Position numbers and translations under genes: made by a program. Below, piece by piece: positions 23,335 through 36,700 of a DNA stretch of 64,000 bases. Location: contig OZ316896.1 in assembly GCA_973895155.1 (NCBI GenBank), positions 23,622,001 through 23,686,000 of the forward strand, written 5' to 3'. The DNA comes from Marsupella aquatica (lineage: Eukaryota; Marchantiophyta). The notes below the pieces were generated by a model. The model was not told where the DNA came from. It saw only the letters and a program-made list of their open reading frames with translations, and made no database searches. The first letter of the stretch is position 1; the number at the start of each line of letters is the position of its first letter.

Positions 23335-23645
23335 TTTAAGGTGTTACATTCATTCATCATCGCTGGACTGTCAAGAGTGTAATAGATGGAGTAAACAAAA
23401 GTGAGCTATTGTTCACTGGTTCGTTTTCTGAAGACCTCTGTTCTACTGTTGTCCTGCTGTTCGTATCGAAAATTGACGATTTGAGGTGCACACGGGAATG
23501 ATTTCATTCGACAAATACTCGAAGATGGTAAAGTGTTAATTTTAACTACCTTAAGTTAGATCTATGCCCCCAATTCTAACTAAGCACAACCTTCAGTGCT
23601 GTAGTAAGTCCTTTTTTCTATTCGAAGGTTCTACACAAAACTTCT
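23335..23645 (-). repeat. Right copy of the inverted repeat pair flanking USP
   Basis: This is the reverse-complement partner of 12445-12750. It starts about 225 bp after the USP stop codon, so part of it may be transcribed as USP 3'UTR. Homology fades at both ends at the same relative points as in the left copy. It could be a dispersed non-coding repeat or a duplicated gene end. Confidence 0.75.
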
Positions 23646-24126
23646 TTACATTAGCCATGGCACAAGAAGAAGGCTAGCAAGCTGCAAACGTCTACACTCC
23701 CATTCTCTGCATTGCCAGTATTTTTCCATGACTAGTCTCTGGAAAGAACGGCCTTTCAATGCGCTTTCCTATGATATCAATAATACAGAAATTTTCACAA
23801 CTTAACGTTCAAACCATGTGGTCAAAGACGGGACTCAAATCACAACAGAAAAGGAGTTGTGATGATGTCACTCTCGGGTCTTGTAGAGTGTGACAGAACA
23901 AAAGAGACAAATTGTTGACTAGAAGAAAACCCATCATCTTGAGTATCACTTTGGTTGACTTTAAACTGAAGCCTCAGTTATATTGTTTATGTGTTTGTCT
24001 AACTCTAAGTTCAAATGCTAAACCATGGTTAGTTTGAAGCCCTTTGATGGTAAAACTAGGTTAATCTCAACCCCAGGCATGCTAATTGTGATTCCTTTTA
24101 AAACTATTGACTACAAAGGATGTCGC

Positions 24127-24573
24127 AGTCCATTGGGATTGTCATGTCTCTCACAGTCCATGTTGCTCCCTATACCGTTATCCAGCAAGTGTAAGAAAAG
24201 TCCTAGATGTGTCCCTTATATATCACAGGGCTCTACTCTACTCAGTTCAGGATGTTTAGTCCTCCCAGGAGGCTTATAAGACACTTGGCCCAACCCACAC
24301 GCCTACCAACCCTCCCCCACAGCCAATGAAGCTTCTCATCCTTTGTAGTCACAGTCCATCCCGATTGTCATGTTTCTACCCTAGGTCCATGGCGGTTTCA
24401 CTTTCCAACGTGCCCCCTATATCATAATCCAGCAAGTGTAATAAAAATACTAGATGTGCCTGAGTAATGACACTTGGCTCTACTCTACTCAGTTCAGGAC
24501 TTTGATTACCTAGGAGACTTATAAGCCCTTGGCCAAGCCCACACACACCAACCCTCCCCCACACCCAGTGCGA
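24127..24573. repeat. ~226-bp diverged tandem duplication
   Basis: Two adjacent copies begin AGTCCAT at 24127 and 24353. Both contain ATTGTCATGT, TCCAGCAAGTGTAA, CTAGATGTG, CTCTACTCTACTCAGTTCAG and ACCAACCCTCCCCCACA in order. Base changes and small indels show that the duplication is old. Confidence 0.85.
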
Positions 24574-24591
24574 GGGGAGGGAGCTTGAACT

Positions 24592-24916
24592 TAAGGGTCG
24601 TCTTGCATGTGCAAGGTCCTATGTTTTCCGGCCCTCAGGTGAACCCGTGTCACTTCAAAATGCTGCGACAGTAAGGCAGTCCTGAAGGCATATTTTGTGG
24701 GGAAGCAAGGGCAAGGGCCGGAAATTTTCAGGCCCTTGAGGTCCCTAAGCTTCAAAATAGAATACAACAAAATTGCAGCCGGTACAACTGAATGGACGCG
24801 TCACGCGTATTGCATTCTTTGATTGAATTAAGATTCAGGTTGATACTTTTTCTCTATACTTGTGGGCTGGTTAGGGCCGCTTTTTTTAGGACTTGCACAT
24901 GCAAGACAGCCCTAAG
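24592..24916. mobile_element. MITE-like inverted repeat element
   Basis: Arms at 24592-24621 and 24887-24916 are inverted copies sharing GTCTTGCATGTGCAAG and flanking AGGG and TCCTA words. The ~325-bp element has no coding content. A short ACTTA occurs just outside both arms and may be a target duplication, but this is not certain. Superfamily cannot be assigned. Confidence 0.55.
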
Positions 24917-27900
24917 ACTTAGTGGGAAACCTTCTGTTCTGTAGTCAATGGGGCGAGCAATCTAGGTCTTCCTATTGCTCCGCTTCGTGTGAGTACGTAC
25001 TCTGGTGAGCAGAGAGTTTTGGGAGGCTTTCTTTTAGAGCACTCGGTTTTCTTCTCACTTACACCCTTGCAAGATTTTGTATTTTCTGTACTTTATAGAA
25101 GGGAATGCTTATCACAGGCAGTGCATGGGCATTCTGACATTTGCAGTAAATTCTTAATTTGCATGAAAATTGAGTTGGTCACCAACTTGTGCAAACAAAA
25201 GGAGAAAAAGAACCAGAAATAACATGAATGACACAGGGGTTTAAAGTTCACTCCTCTTTACCAGGAGATTATGGGCAATAATAGTCCATGAAAACTTGGG
25301 CTATACCATCTTTTTGCGGGGCATTGTAGGTCATAATGCCCTGGAAACAGGATATTGCTCTGCAGTGGATCGGTGCAATCTTGAAAGATTTTTCTTTTGA
25401 AGAAATTGGGTTTCCTTCTCCTGCAATCTTGGAATACTTCTCTTTCAGAAAGGTTGGGTTTCCTTCTCATGTCACACTTGGTATAAGACACTGTCGGCTC
25501 AGACTAGACATCAAATGCGGAACACTGATAGGACACTCAATCATACACTACACCGGAGAGACACCACGGGTGGAGAAACTCTGGAAGGATCCATAGACAG
25601 GTCATCAAGTTGCATTTTGGAACGGGTTTTGGAAATGCCCCAAGTACCTGTAGGGTTGGTGACAGCTGACATTTTCTTAAGCAGCTGGTCTGCATCCACA
25701 ATATGGGAGAGATGGAGTGGCGCAGATATATATTTATCATGCCTTCCAGTACACTGATCCAATTGACTTGCTTTCAATTGGGCTGAGATTCTAGCCGCAA
25801 GACGAGAAGCTCCATTCTTCTCTATGCAACATTGCTGAGACCTTGAGATGGCATGACACTGAGCAGAGGCTTAATTTCATGGGGATGTTTTCTTGGCATT
25901 TCAGATCAAAGAGAACACCTGAAAACAATTGAGCTTTAAACCAACCAAAGTACTGACATTTATGCTTAGTAGGTTGAGGAATAAAAATGGGATTCCAATG
26001 CATGTAAAGCCTCTGTAAGAGTCATACTAGTTGCATGGACAAGGTACCCATCCATCTGGGCATTTTCTGTGCCGTACCCAGAATAAATAATTACCCCAAG
26101 TACAATGAACGCTTGAGAGTATTGTGAACTTTGTAGTGTTGAGCTCCCATCCCACTTGGTTCCCTTATTTTCTCCACTTCATTGGGGTCCTGCTACTTTT
26201 GGGATCTCTTAGGGTATACGTGGCTCTTTTTGTTCTTGATTGTGATGTTATGATGTACTTAACCTCAACTCTGTTTTTCCTTGGTTGTGATGTTAAGACA
26301 TTTTTATTATCAATAAGGTGGCAACTTAGTGACAGATATTTCTGGCATTTCCAACTACTCTGTTAGTGCATATCATTTAATGAATCACAACTGGTTCAAA
26401 GCACTTTCATTCCAGGACCTGAGTGGAAGAGTGATTGATGCTATGGATGAGCAAGATATGCATAAGATGGGAGGGCTTTGCTTTCTTGTTACATTGTACC
26501 TGTGCTATTATGCATAAAGGTAGCTTAAATAACCTTAATTGGTTTCCCCTTTTAAATGGGATTTTATTCAAGAGATCATATTCCCAAACTTGTTTCCACA
26601 GATTATACTGTCAGTGGCAACTTCACTTTCTGCTTAGGAAGTGTATACTTAGGTCTTTTTCACTTTTTATTACTCTTTCCATTATTGTTTTTAACCTTTA
26701 TTTACGGACCCCACTAGAGGTCCCTTCCCAAATTCGAGACTCCACAGCGCACCACATCAGCAACATCCGCATGAAACAAGATGCGTCATGTTTGCGCATC
26801 GAATAACCTCCTCTCCATCTTGTTTACATCAATTTTTGTGTAATTTTATGGACGTCGTGCCGTCAAAACATAATGTAAGAATACTTAAAAGTAATTCATT
26901 CAAACCTATTGATACAAAGGACAAGATTAAAAACATTCACCCATAATCGCTTTACTTACATTTATAAATTTCTTTTTATAAAAATAAATAGTGTTCAACA
27001 TTAAAAGTAACCGTATTCCTGTAACCGCCCAAACAAAACCGCCGGAACAAAAGAAGCTAAGGACCCTCCTCCCTTAGCATCACGTGATTTGATAATGGCC
27101 TTCAGGTTGGGATCAGTGAGTAGTCATCTTAGTGACACTCCAAATGCAATGAGGAGCCTTTGAGAACAGGACCATTGTCTCTCAACTTTCAACCGATGAT
27201 CAGCCTTCCAAGAGATATGGAGAATTGAACTAGCTCTGCAAAATTGCTTCTTTGTCTTATAGATTTTGGTTGTACAGTAGGATATGTTGAAGCCAACAAA
27301 TTTTGGCATCCGTACCAAGCAAATAGATGGATTTGTGATGGATACGGGATTTCTCTTGTAAGTCCACAGGACGATCAACGAGGGCTTGTCATGAAGGATT
27401 TCCTGAAGACAGGATGTGCATTCAAAACATTGGCAGCCTCATCGTTCAGCTCGTTGTGTCTCATTTTGTGACAAGCAGTTGGAGCGGGAGATGTCATAAG
27501 AAATTGTGGCTACGTGTCACGGAGCTGCCTGATCAGCTGCCTGATTCTTTGTCACGCCCGTCACTTCTTGCTTATCCTGTTCAGATCGAAGAGTCAAAGA
27601 TGGAAGCTTTTCTGAGATGAAGACATGGGATGTTTTTCAATTTGGATGGTGGTACTCACATAAGCTGGGCCTGCACAAGTAATAGTGCGTAGGCTCGGTC
27701 TTAGTCTGCAATTATAATGTTCCTTTGTTGTGGACCAATGGATAAGAAGCGCTATTGACCATACAATTCTTAATTGCGGAAGTTTTACAGAATTAGTTTG
27801 GAGACTTTGATAGAATTCTTCGGCCAACAAGGTAATCACAGGAGTCCAAAAGAGCATTAACTTTCAGAGTCGGACAACTACAATTGCACCAGGCCCGGGT

Positions 27901-29295
27901 GCACTTGTCTAGAGGATCGCTTGTTGTTTCTTACTGGGCTGTTTCCTACTTGCCTCTTATTGTAATGCATCTTCTATGTACTGCAATTTGAGACTTATTT
28001 CCCCTTTTCAAAAAGCTTTGCACAAAACTACAATGTTCAGTTATCAAATCAAAGGAGAGCAACACAAAATTTAAAAAGCTCTGGACAAACAGGTTTACTT
28101 GTGTCTGAGGTGTGTATGTGTCCAGTGAACGTGATGGAAACATTTTGACATTCTTAGCTTTTCAAAAATTTAGCTAATGTCACAAAACAAAACCTATTTT
28201 GATAGCACAATGTTGTACAATTTTTGGCAGTCCACCACCCAGCGAGATAGTAACTTCTAATAATATTAGCTTTATCTCAGTAGTATCTCTATAATTGTAA
28301 CTGCATGCCTATAGAGTCACGGCTAGCAGTTTCACTCTGGCAATTGGCAGGGTTTCTAGTATCCCAGTCCTTTTGGCTGAAAAAATTCATATCTTTGTTC
28401 AAAGAAAAAACAAATTTAAACACATTCCTTGGATCAACAAGGGGTCCACGGACTAATTGATGGGGTCCATGTCCCAAAACCAATCTTAATCTCTTCCCAG
28501 GCTGTGTGTATGTGAATAAGCCAAACTTTGGTATGTACATAAGTTGTTTTCATTTTATGTATATTTTATTTATAGTTCCGTTGTGGTTCAAAGGACGTGC
28601 TCAAGTCAGTGTTGGGAGGTCCAAAGAAGGAAGGAGTACGCACATTTGTGTCCCCTTTCCCTCTCTCACACTTGAAGGGGTCCTCATACTTTTTTACTTT
28701 CCTATTTTTCCTTCCCCCTTCCTCACGCCAAGGAGGAGGGGATTTTTAAACTTTCCCCTTCCTCACACCAAGGAGGAAGGGATTCCCACACTTTTGGCCA
28801 AAACGGAGCTAAGGTGATGAAGATATGTTCAGTTGAGTTTTTATGAGAATTACATACTAACTTGGGCAATACAGACGTCCGTACAACAAAGGGGAAGGGG
28901 ATCCCGGTTCTCAAGAGATTTATGCGACCTTGGCTATTTCAAGTTAGTTCAGAAAGGATTTAATTATTTGCGGCAAGAAAACTATTTCTGTTCCTCTATG
29001 GGTGGTGTTGTGCAATGGTTAGAAATAGTCAATATGGTAAACCAAGACCCAAAGGTCTTAAGGCCATGAGTTTTGGTCCTAAGGTCTTGTGGTCTTAAGT
29101 TCCCAGTACTATCTGCCCGCCTCCATGCCTCTGTTTTTCTGATTTTACCCCCTAGCCCTCAGCTTGTCTAGGCAGCCAAGAGAACGAGAATAAGAGGCCA
29201 AAAAATACCTTACTTTTTCTTTGGAACTATTTGCTTTAGCCTGATGGTTTACAGGTGCAGAACCCTTCTATCCATCCTACTAAAGCAATCCATGA

Positions 29296-29361
29296 CAACC
29301 ATTTGGGTCATATTAAATTCTTTCTATGGGCAACCATTTGGGTCATATTAAATTCTTTCTA
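29296..29361. repeat. 35-bp tandem duplication
   Basis: The unit begins CAACCATTTGGGTCATATTA and occurs at 29296 and 29331, almost identically. It is non-coding. Confidence 0.85.
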
Positions 29362-29633
29362 CAATGCCCATAGATGAAGTGCATCATTAGGGGGTCTCAA
29401 ACCTCAAAATTTGATGGACCTTAATTTAGTTAAGGTTACTAACAGAAGTGTTAAACTAACAAATTCTTAGTCCATAACTTTTTGCTATAAAGATTGTCAT
29501 ATGCAATGACTACCAAATTCATATTACATAACTTTTGTGCTATAAAGATTGTCATATGCCACTACCAATAGTAACTGTAGAGGCTAGTGAAAAAAAACAA
29601 AAAATACTTTTACACAACCCTGTGAAAAAGGTA

Positions 29634-29707
29634 TGTACAGTTGATTATGGCCAAAAGCTATCATCCCCTATGTACAGTTGATTATGGCCAAAAGCTATCG
29701 CCCCCTA
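29634..29707. repeat. 37-bp tandem duplication
   Basis: The unit begins TGTACAGTTGATTATGGCCA and occurs at 29634 and 29671 with two or three differences. A looser ~56-bp repeat of TGCTATAAAGATTGTCATAT lies just upstream at about 29485 and 29541. Confidence 0.8.
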
Positions 29708-29865
29708 CCGAAAATGGCACAAACGAGACGTGCACCCCAAGTTAGCCTGACCTGGTTTCTCCGTTGACCGTGCCAGAACCGTAATAAATAATGATAATTA
29801 TCATCTTCTGCTTTGGTCCACCCTCGACAATAATATTTGTTTTCACGCCGCCAATCCTTTTCGCG

Positions 29866-29895
29866 CCCTCTCCTCTCCTCTCCTCTCCTCTCCTC
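29866..29895 (+). repeat. (TCCTC)n pyrimidine microsatellite upstream of NAC gene
   Basis: Five or six CCTCT/TCCTC units lie about 490 bp before the NAC start codon. Pyrimidine-rich tracts of this kind are common in plant core promoters and 5'UTRs, so this may mark the transcription start region. That role is inference. Confidence 0.7.
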
Positions 29896-30385
29896 GTAAT
29901 CGTCCTTTCATTCTTCTTTCATCATTCCCTGCGCAAGCGGCTTCGGATTTCTGCGCTCCTTCCGTCCACGGGAGTGATCGTGTAGTTGAGTCTGAGGGCA
30001 CGTTTTTTGCCTCGGATTTGGAGTTTCATTTTACCGATTTGGAGTCGGTTCGCCGAGAAGCTTGGGGACCTTCCACATCGCAGGAACAGACGGATTGCTC
30101 GGTGGCAAGCTGCAAATTGGTCAGGAAAGGATCGTCGAACGAACTGGGGCAGGCAGGAATCGAGCTCGAACGAAGGGGCACCTTAGAGTGGAGCATAGGA
30201 TTTGTATTTTCCGGAGCAGCGGGTGACTGAAATCTTTACATTGCTCGCAATTTGGATCTAAGCTGATTGACGCATCGATCTGGGAAGCAACGCCAGTTAT
30301 TCCTGCAAACCCACCTCTTGAATTGACACTCCAAGGGAAGCGTAGTACACCGTAGGCTGACTGCTTACTCCCGGACGAAGTAGTC

Positions 30386-33300
30386 ATGGCTCTTCCCCCT
30401 GGCTTCAGGTTTCACCCCACGGATGAGGAGCTGGTCGCATACTATCTGAAGAGGAAGGTTGCAGGCCGCACCATCGAATTTAATATCATTCCCGAGATTG
30501 ATTTATACAAGCAAGAACCATGGGATTTAGCAGGTATGCATGCACAGGGCTTATTTGCTTTGCCGATCTCGACTATGTTGCTTTCGCTCTTGATAAGTAT
30601 CCCGATCCTGTATTGCCAGTGACGACGACTGACTAGTTCTTTGCCTTGCTTGCTTGCCTTTTCGCAGAGAAATCCTTCCTACCTGGTAGTGACATGGAGT
30701 GGTACTTTTTCTGTCCCCGAGATAAGAAGTATCCCAATGGCTTGCGCACTAATCGAGCGACGGAAGCTGGGTACTGGAAAGCAACAGGGAAGGACAGGAA
30801 TGTGAAGAAGGCTGGTCGGATCGTAGGAATGAAGAAGACTCTAGTGTTTTACCGAGGAAGAGCGCCTCATGGAGAGAGAACGGATTGGGTCATGCACGAA
30901 TATAGGATGGATGAGGAGGAGTGTGAGAAAGTGCACGCGTCGCAGGTATGACATGTTTTGGATGTTATCGTACTTGTTCCTTCCGTTCGTGTTTGACTCT
31001 GTGTAGCTTCTTTCAATTTTTCCTTCTCAGAATTTCCTTCGGTCTTCAGATTATGGGCCTTCAGCTCCCGAGCCTTCTTATCTTGGGCAATTAGTGCATA
31101 TTTACATATCATTTCGCTCTTGTAGACCGAGATCTTCATTGTGGATTGCTTCTGCAGGACTTGTTCGTCTTGTGCCGTGTTTTCAAAAAGAGTGGGGTTG
31201 GGCCTAGAAGTGGGGAGGATCGGGGTCCTCAGACTTATGTCGATGACGACATCGACAAGGAGCCGTCCGGCTCTTTCGCGGAGGCTGTGAAGAAGGCTTT
31301 GGAACCAGCATCCGCACCTGCCCTTCCAACGCCTGAGGCAGCTCCGATCGAATCTCCCCAGGTTGCTCCTCTTGGAAACAACGCAGTATCGGGTTCTACC
31401 CTCTCCATCAACGACTATGCAGCTGGTGAGGAGGCCGGGGATGTCATTGATATGCCTACTGTGGTACCTTTGGACGATTACATCTTGGATGAGCCTACTA
31501 CCTTCGCGCAGGTACTTACTTTTGTATATCTTTCAAGATTTCGCGAGGGCGTTCGGTCCTCTGAGATGTGTGAATTGGTTCTTATTATTTCGTTGGAGCA
31601 TCCGATTATCGAGGCACGTACAGTAGCCGGGACAGTAGCTCATGTAAGTCATTTCTTGTGCTCGTCTGTGAAAAGCTGTCTAACATGCATTTGTATCTGA
31701 ATTCTGCAGAGTGAGGAGGATGGTCCATTTTGGGACTGTTTCCCTTCAGTGACCGCAGAATTGGATCTTCAATCTGGCGCTGCGGATAGTTCCGCTCACC
31801 AGGTTTCCTCTTCCGAGCTCTTTGCGGCTTGGGAAGGGGATAGGGAGACCGACGCTCACAGTGACATGATGTGGAACCTCGACCTGGGCAGTTCTGCTCC
31901 TCAGCCACAACATCCGCAGCAGGAGCCCAACGAAGGAGCCGGGTATTTGCTACAGTTGGAACTTCTCGAAGCAGATGATGTCTTGCCTCCGCTGGTGGAG
32001 GAACTGGAATCGAACAATCTGCCGAGCGATTCGGAGGGCAGGGTTGCTGTTCCAAACTTTGGTGAGAATGTAAACCAGCAGCTCCGTGGCCGCGGGTCTG
32101 CCAGAGCTCGCTTGCGAGCAGCGCGTCAGCAGCCGACTGCTGAAGAAGCTCAGCAGTGCACTCGCAGCAGCAATGACGGCCTCTACAGCTCGGAAGCAAG
32201 ACCTCCGCAACGGATGTCTATCACGAACTTCAGGGGTCCTGAGGTGAGTGATATGATGACATCTTTGCTGATGGCGCTCACATCGAAAATGTGATGGTGT
32301 ACGAGACAGAGGGATCGGTGGAGAATATCTGGTTGTGTTGTAGCCCATCGTCGCAAAGCCAAACAGGCAATAGCCCATGCATGTATTGGGAAAAATTATA
32401 TCTGAGAGACTGTAGACTGAATTTGGTAGAGACACTCTCCAGAATATAATGATCCGAAGCTTGAGATATACCGAATGAATGTGACCATTCGATCTAATAC
32501 AAGAACAACCTTCAGCAGTTCTAAAACCTACGAACCAATTATCGAAATAAGATAGGTTAGTTAACTCTAACTGGAGTCAACTTTCTAAATACAGGTTCTC
32601 AGAAATGCTTCATAAATTGATACTCTTTCAGAGAAATTCTATTTAGGAAGCAGAATCGCGAAATAGCCTTCTTTAAATACAAAGTTACTAGCATTTAACA
32701 TGGTGCTGCTTGACGGGTAGCCCTCAACCGCGCGCCGCTGTCCTCGAACCTGACGATCACTTGTGTATACAGTATAAACGACTTTGATGTTCATCAAGCA
32801 AACGATCATTCTTGAAAGTATTGTAAAGTGTGGCTGGATCTCGCTTGGCATTCTCTGCAGGTCCCATCTCAAGAAAGGGAGGACAGCCCCAGCTCGAATG
32901 TGGCGACGTCAGCTCCTACAGGATCCTTCTCCAACCACCTTGAGACCAGTCAACCGCCATCTTCATCAGACCTCGCGTCTTCGGCTTTTGCCGCTGGTTC
33001 TGGTATTTCTGGGGTCCCGTCCAGTGAAGATACCCTGTTTTCTTTTCAAGACAGTTTTTTCGACTTTCCACTCGACGATGAATTGATGAATATGGCGTCA
33101 GAGTACGAGGAGAGCGACTTCGGTCATTCTGCTCCCCCTAGGTTTGCCGGGGACCAGGGAAGTTCTGAAGTCAATATACCTCAAACTGATAAGCCGGTGA
33201 AGTATTCTCAGTCCAGCGTTTCTGAGGGCCCCCCAACATTTTCTTCGCCACTCCAGGAAGGGCCTTCGGAAGATTCTAAACCTGTGTCCAAGCCTTTGGC

Positions 33301-33760
33301 AGGGTTGATGAAGCTCTTAGGATCCCTGCCAGCACTGCCTGCGTCTGCTGCGGAGTGTGCACCTGACATGAAGCCTTTGCAAACAAATGGAGAGGCCGCA
33401 TCTTCGTACAGCTCCATTCACTTGAGTGCCGTGACAGTTACGTGTACTTCCTCAGCTGACGGTGCTCGAAAGGTGCAAGCGGCTGTCACCGATTGCCGGT
33501 TGCAAGGTGATGGCAAAGGAGTGTACCAACAGGTTGTGGCAGGTGCATGGCAAAGACAGGCGAGCGAGGCGTCGAAACCTGTTTGTGCCAATTGCGATAC
33601 TGCCGTAGGAAGTGTTGCACTACAGCGAAGAGTGGCTCGTGGTTCCAACAGTGGCTTTGTTTTTGTATTTGTGCTGGGTGCTGTGTCAGCTCTGTGCTGG
33701 TTTTTGCTGATCCGCGTAATGTGGAGATTAGCTAGCCATGTGGTCACTGCTGTATTTTAA
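30386..33760 (+). CDS. NAC-domain transcription factor with C-terminal membrane anchor
   Basis: Exons are 30386-30533, 30668-30945, 31158-31511, 31710-32243 and 32861-33760, all GT-AG and in phase, giving 737 residues. NAC subdomains A-E are all present: [65 protein letters not shown] and FVLCRVFKK. The first three exons match the usual NAC exon layout. The long middle (residues ~190-700) is Ser/Pro/acidic, as expected for a transactivation region. The last ~35 residues begin [20 protein letters not shown], a clear membrane helix near residues 703-722 followed by a short basic tail. This is the arrangement of membrane-tethered (NTL) NACs, known in seed plants to be released from ER or plasma membrane by cleavage or alternative splicing. 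If exon 4 is not spliced at 32243, a stop at 32292-32294 would give a soluble ~473-residue form without the anchor. Confidence 0.96.
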
Positions 33761-36700
33761 CGCGCCTCCGAGGTTGAGACCATGATCGTGAATATTCATT
33801 GTAGTGATTGCACAGATTGTCTTCATCCAGGAAGCAATATCTGCTCAGCTGAGTGGCCAACGGCGTGAAATGATGCCGTGTGCTGTGTCTTCGTATTATA
33901 AATTGTGGGAGGTCCAGTTTTGAGAATGGTTTCCACGTCTGTGTTCTTACACCAAACATTTTGTAGATACTTATCAGTTGCACAATTGTGCCATGAACTA
34001 GGAAGCAATCCATGCGCTGCTTAGCTGAGCGGCTATAGGCATGGAAATTATCCCGTGTGCCTTATGCTAATTATATTGCGGAGGGTGGACTCGACAGAAA
34101 TAAGTGAAGTTGAGATTGCACTTTCCTGATTCTACTCTTTAGCATGTGTAGTACTCCTCAACTTCTCATTTCTCCTGAAGTGCACGTTATTGTCGAGGAG
34201 TCCGTCAGCTTCCTCTGTGGTTGCCACGGAATTCTTACTGAATTAGGAGGCACTTCCAACAGAGGGGTTGGCCTGTACAATTTTGCAGTTGTGTAGCAAT
34301 GTATTAAAATCGTGCAAATTACCATCGACGAAGGATTGGTGAAGCTCACTCAAGAGAATTGGAACTTCTGCTTCTGTGTTACCGATCAATGCCTAGCACA
34401 AGTCGTTGTCCCTGTGTTCTCTCCTTTCATCAGTTTCTTTATTGTCGTGCAGAGAGACCTTGTCTGATCAGCATATACCGTGTCTGGCTCTTTCATTCCA
34501 GTCTGAATTTCAGTCGGACCTGCATACCCGTTTGCGCTTCAGTTGAGTGTTGTCGGTTGCTTGCCTGTATTGGAGAATTGGATGTGGTCGTTTCCTAATT
34601 TGAACAGAAAGCTCAAACATGCTGAGTCTAAGTATTGTTCTGGTAGCTGTGTTCGAGGTAAATGTACTCATTTCTGCAATCTGTTGGGAGGTTGATTGTG
34701 GGCTTGCTGCACTTCACACAGTTTATGCCAACTTTTGAGGTTCATTCGCGGAAGCTTAGAATAGATTCCATTCTTGGAACTCCAGCAGGGCAGGGTGGGG
34801 TCCTCGTTTGATCTGGAGTCCTCGTATTGGGGGCGCCTGAGGTTAATGGAGATCATGTTTAATTTTTTAATCCGAGACTAAATAGGTGTTGTTACAATGA
34901 ATGAATCTTTTACATTCTTGTCCAAACCTGGATCTGTTTTGGGTGTCAACTGCTGCATCTAACATCTTGCCAGGTGTGAATTCGGTTTAGTTTCTATTCG
35001 GATGAGGAAGGGGGGATGGTGCGTCTTGTCATTTCCGGAGTGATTTGGCAGAACACAATGTACAGTTCTGTTGTTTTTGTATGATATGAACTTTTTCGAT
35101 GTGAAATGACAGCGAGGTTCACTTGCACTTCTGTGGTTCCTTAGAGATGGCTGGACCGAAGCACTTCAGTTCACAAGTGCTCTGCTTGTGTCAGAGAAGT
35201 ATTCAACGTTACCAAAGAGATCAGGAAGTTCAACTCGGGCAAACTTGCACAGGAATTCGTCTGTACTGAGACGTCAATGCTCGTTGAATTACGAGACCGT
35301 TAATAAATTGGAGAAGTTGTGCTGGAACCTCTTGAGCACTGACTGTATATTGCGATATGGTCACTGGCCCGGCTAGTGTAGTATCAACGAGCCAATGAGC
35401 CAACTGTATAGTTCAGTTCGACAAGGTTGCGAAATTGTCAAACAAAATCAGAAAGGTGAGATGTTGGAAGATGACAACTTGAGAAGTACCTAAAATCATG
35501 ACCTCCTAGAGTTGCTAATGTTTAAAATCATTACGCCAATATGATGAATTTTTTGGATAACTTTAGGGTTTAGTCACGCTACCAAAACCTCTAAAATGGA
35601 CACTCTTTTGTTTATTCTTTTGTACTGTTTTTGGTCCTTTTCTGTAGTTAGTATATTACTTTTTCTATAAAAACTCTTTTTTGGTACTCTGTTTGGTCAT
35701 TTTCTGTAAAAAGTTAGTATATTACTCATTTCCATTTCTGTAAAAAGTTAGTATATTACTTTAAAATGCACTCAACTCGTTCTGTTTGTTTCGTTTTTAT
35801 TCTTTTATCTTTCTCTTAGTGTTGAATTAGATAAAACCGAAAGAAGGCTCCCCAAGCTCTCAACGCGACAAGACTGCAGTGCTATGACAGGAGGTCACCT
35901 TGAAGTCTTCATGCATTTAATTAAGAAATTCTTCCTTGGCTTTTTGGGGTTGCATCTGACTCGTTGTGAGTGTTTTGTGTTTGTCCCCTTGGATCTCTTT
36001 TGATTGTACTTTGTTTGTTCCTTTGGTATAAATTTGGTATAAATTTAAGTAATTCATCATTACTGCCCCCATGGGAATGATCACAAACAAGAAGAGTTGT
36101 TATGCAAAAAACACCAACCAAGACTATGTGTGTTTGAAACAAGTCAAAGAAAAATAATTAAACCTTGTAAATGTAAAAACAATTGAAAAATAACTTTTGG
36201 ATGGGATGTGATTGATATATCAGTGCCTTTGGATGGGTTGTGATTGATATATCAGTGTTTCCAGTAGATTGTACAAGTTTTCTATTTACTTAGCAATTTT
36301 TGAAATAACCACGGGTGTAAAGAAACTCTTCAGCTAGTGTAACACTTACCAAGGCAACCTAAGAAACCATTAGGTTACTATGAAAAAGAAACACCAAGAG
36401 AACATAAGAAACCCTTTGACTATTATTTGTAAAGGGATATCAAAGGAATGTAATTAAGAAACCCATTGGTTTCTATAGCATTTTGCATGGACTAAATGGA
36501 CATAGGAGTACCAAGGGAATGTTGTGCATGCACTTCTTCCATGAATACTCTACTCATTTTTTCCTCTCATCTCCATATTCAAACCTATCCCAACATGCAA
36601 CTCTTCATGTGTTCCCATCCAAGCATGACTAGAGCTAAAAACAGTTGAGTTGGATATTTCCTAGTCTTGGTGTAACAAGCATCTAACTTAGTTGTTGAAT

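Larger units (their letters stand above)
23646..29865. other. Gene-poor interval with short repeats
   Basis: No protein family is recognised on either strand across about 6.2 kb. Open frames such as 25336-25596 and 25541-25777 are short and show no motif. The sequence holds several tandem duplications (listed separately), a MITE-like inverted repeat at 24.6-24.9 kb and A/T-rich DNA at 26.8-27.0 kb. Around 28.71-28.79 kb a hairpin-forming word (CCTTCCTCAC-GCCAA-GGAGGA) occurs twice. Confidence 0.5.
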
